Below, one piece after another: positions 63,524 to 64,000 of a DNA stretch of 64,000 nucleotides (position 1 is the first letter of the stretch; every line of letters starts with the position of its first letter). The notes beneath the pieces are model-generated. The model had not been told where the DNA came from. It did not search any database and was given only the letters and a program-made list of their open reading frames with translations. The translations under genes and the position numbers were made by a program. The DNA is from Zasmidium citrigriseum (Eukaryota; Ascomycota; Dothideomycetes; Mycosphaerellales; Mycosphaerellaceae). Location of the stretch: NCBI GenBank assembly GCA_002786025.1, contig NHNW01000005.1:186001-250000 (forward strand), written 5' to 3'.

Positions 63524-64000
63524 TCACATCGGCCTCGTATGCCTCCACAACCAAACCCCACCCGAAATCGACACCGTCAACGTACTAACCAGAATCAAGC
63601 CCGCATTCATCAAAAAGCCTGCCTCGAAGAATCCCAGACTACCTCCTGGATGTCTCTTCATCTCAACAAGCGGCTTCACAGCCTCCGCCAACATTTTCTG
63701 TGCCGTGTAAGTAGTCGAACTGGCGAGTGCGTCCGACAGCTCTGCTGAACTTTTCGTTGGGTTGATGAAAGCCGGTCTCGGGATCGTGAAGAGATTCAGG
63801 GGATATCGTTCAGCCCTGTCGACTGGGTGGCCGAGCGGGAAGGCTGGACCGATGAGGAGTTCTCGAGGGATATGGTTGATGAAGGAAACGTTTGCGTTGA
63901 TGAACTGCGAGAGGTATTTTCCAGCTGCTGGTGTGCCGAAATGGTAGGCCGCGAGACAGGGTTTGCTTGATCGGCTGTCGATAAAGTCGATGCCGTCGTC
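63524..64000 (-). CDS. Aldehyde dehydrogenase-like protein, C-terminal end (5' part outside window)
   Basis: A minus-strand frame enters at the window edge and runs 158 codons to TGA at 63524-63526. It reads LAAYHFGTPAAGKYLSQFIN, INHIPRELLIGPAFPLGHPV and RYPLNLFTIPRPAFI, the C-terminal section of fungal aldehyde dehydrogenase family proteins, and ends with a hydrophobic helix (MNAGLILVSTLTVSISGGVW) that could anchor it in a membrane. The catalytic Cys/Glu region lies outside the window, so activity cannot be judged. Confidence 0.75.
   Translation of the reverse strand, partial: DDGIDFIDSRSSKPCLAAYHFGTPAAGKYLSQFINANVSFINHIPRELLIGPAFPLGHPVDRAERYPLNLFTIPRPAFINPTKSSAELSDALASSTTYTAQKMLAEAVKPLVEMKRHPGGSLGFFEAGFLMNAGLILVSTLTVSISGGVWLWRHTRPM

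Overview
The window is nuclear DNA of a filamentous ascomycete. Genes are dense and mostly single-copy. I could place 47 introns by reading frame and homology. They are short (45-69 nt, one of 111 nt) and sit inside eukaryotic housekeeping genes (RPAP1, Rpn9, MOG1, NDUFA9, Ubp8, Swc6). Pezizomycotina-type genes are also present: a CFEM receptor, a GH11 xylanase, a CE5 esterase and small secreted proteins. A plant-associated Dothideomycete (Mycosphaerellales-like) is my best guess, but that is inference. No rRNA, tRNA, transposon or CRISPR was recognised. Many open frames begin at non-ATG codons, so starts were chosen from ATG context, homology and splicing.

Region 1 (1-18.9 kb) is mainly core biology: HIR-complex HPC2-like (cut by the window edge), RPAP1, a LACTB2-like metallo-hydrolase, a Nab3/NCOA5-like RNA-binding protein, a mitochondrial ICT1-like release factor, acyl-protein thioesterase, SWR1 subunit Swc6, an acidic orphan, a HpcH/HpaI aldolase, a WW-domain protein and a CFEM seven-helix receptor.

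Region 2 (19.7-26.6 kb) is the least familiar part. Two long, intron-rich orphan genes are divergently transcribed from a 0.94 kb intergenic region. One (10 exons, 613 aa) looks soluble and beta-rich. The other (5 exons, 1114 aa) has a propeller-like first half and a helical, hydrophobic second half.

Region 3 (27-44.8 kb) returns to housekeeping and regulation: a MAPR/cytochrome-b5-like membrane protein, two C2H2 zinc-finger proteins, complex I NDUFA9, proteasome Rpn9, MOG1, a SprT/GCNA-like protease and SAGA deubiquitinase Ubp8. The largest empty stretch (39.8-43.1 kb) is here.

Region 4 (45.2-64 kb) is accessory and plant-facing. Four tandem small secreted four-cysteine proteins come first. 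A putative aromatic-catabolism cluster follows: an anion MFS importer, an S15/CocE hydrolase, a salicylate-hydroxylase-like flavoprotein, a LigB/DODA extradiol dioxygenase and an SDR. Next are an orphan with an internal duplication and an F-box-like protein, then a GH11 xylanase next to an acetylxylan-esterase-type CE5 enzyme, and finally the C-terminal end of an aldehyde dehydrogenase. A plausible logic is attack on plant wall xylan plus uptake, de-esterification, hydroxylation and ring cleavage of a plant phenolic. Three introns appear to use GC-AG boundaries, two of them in the catabolic cluster.
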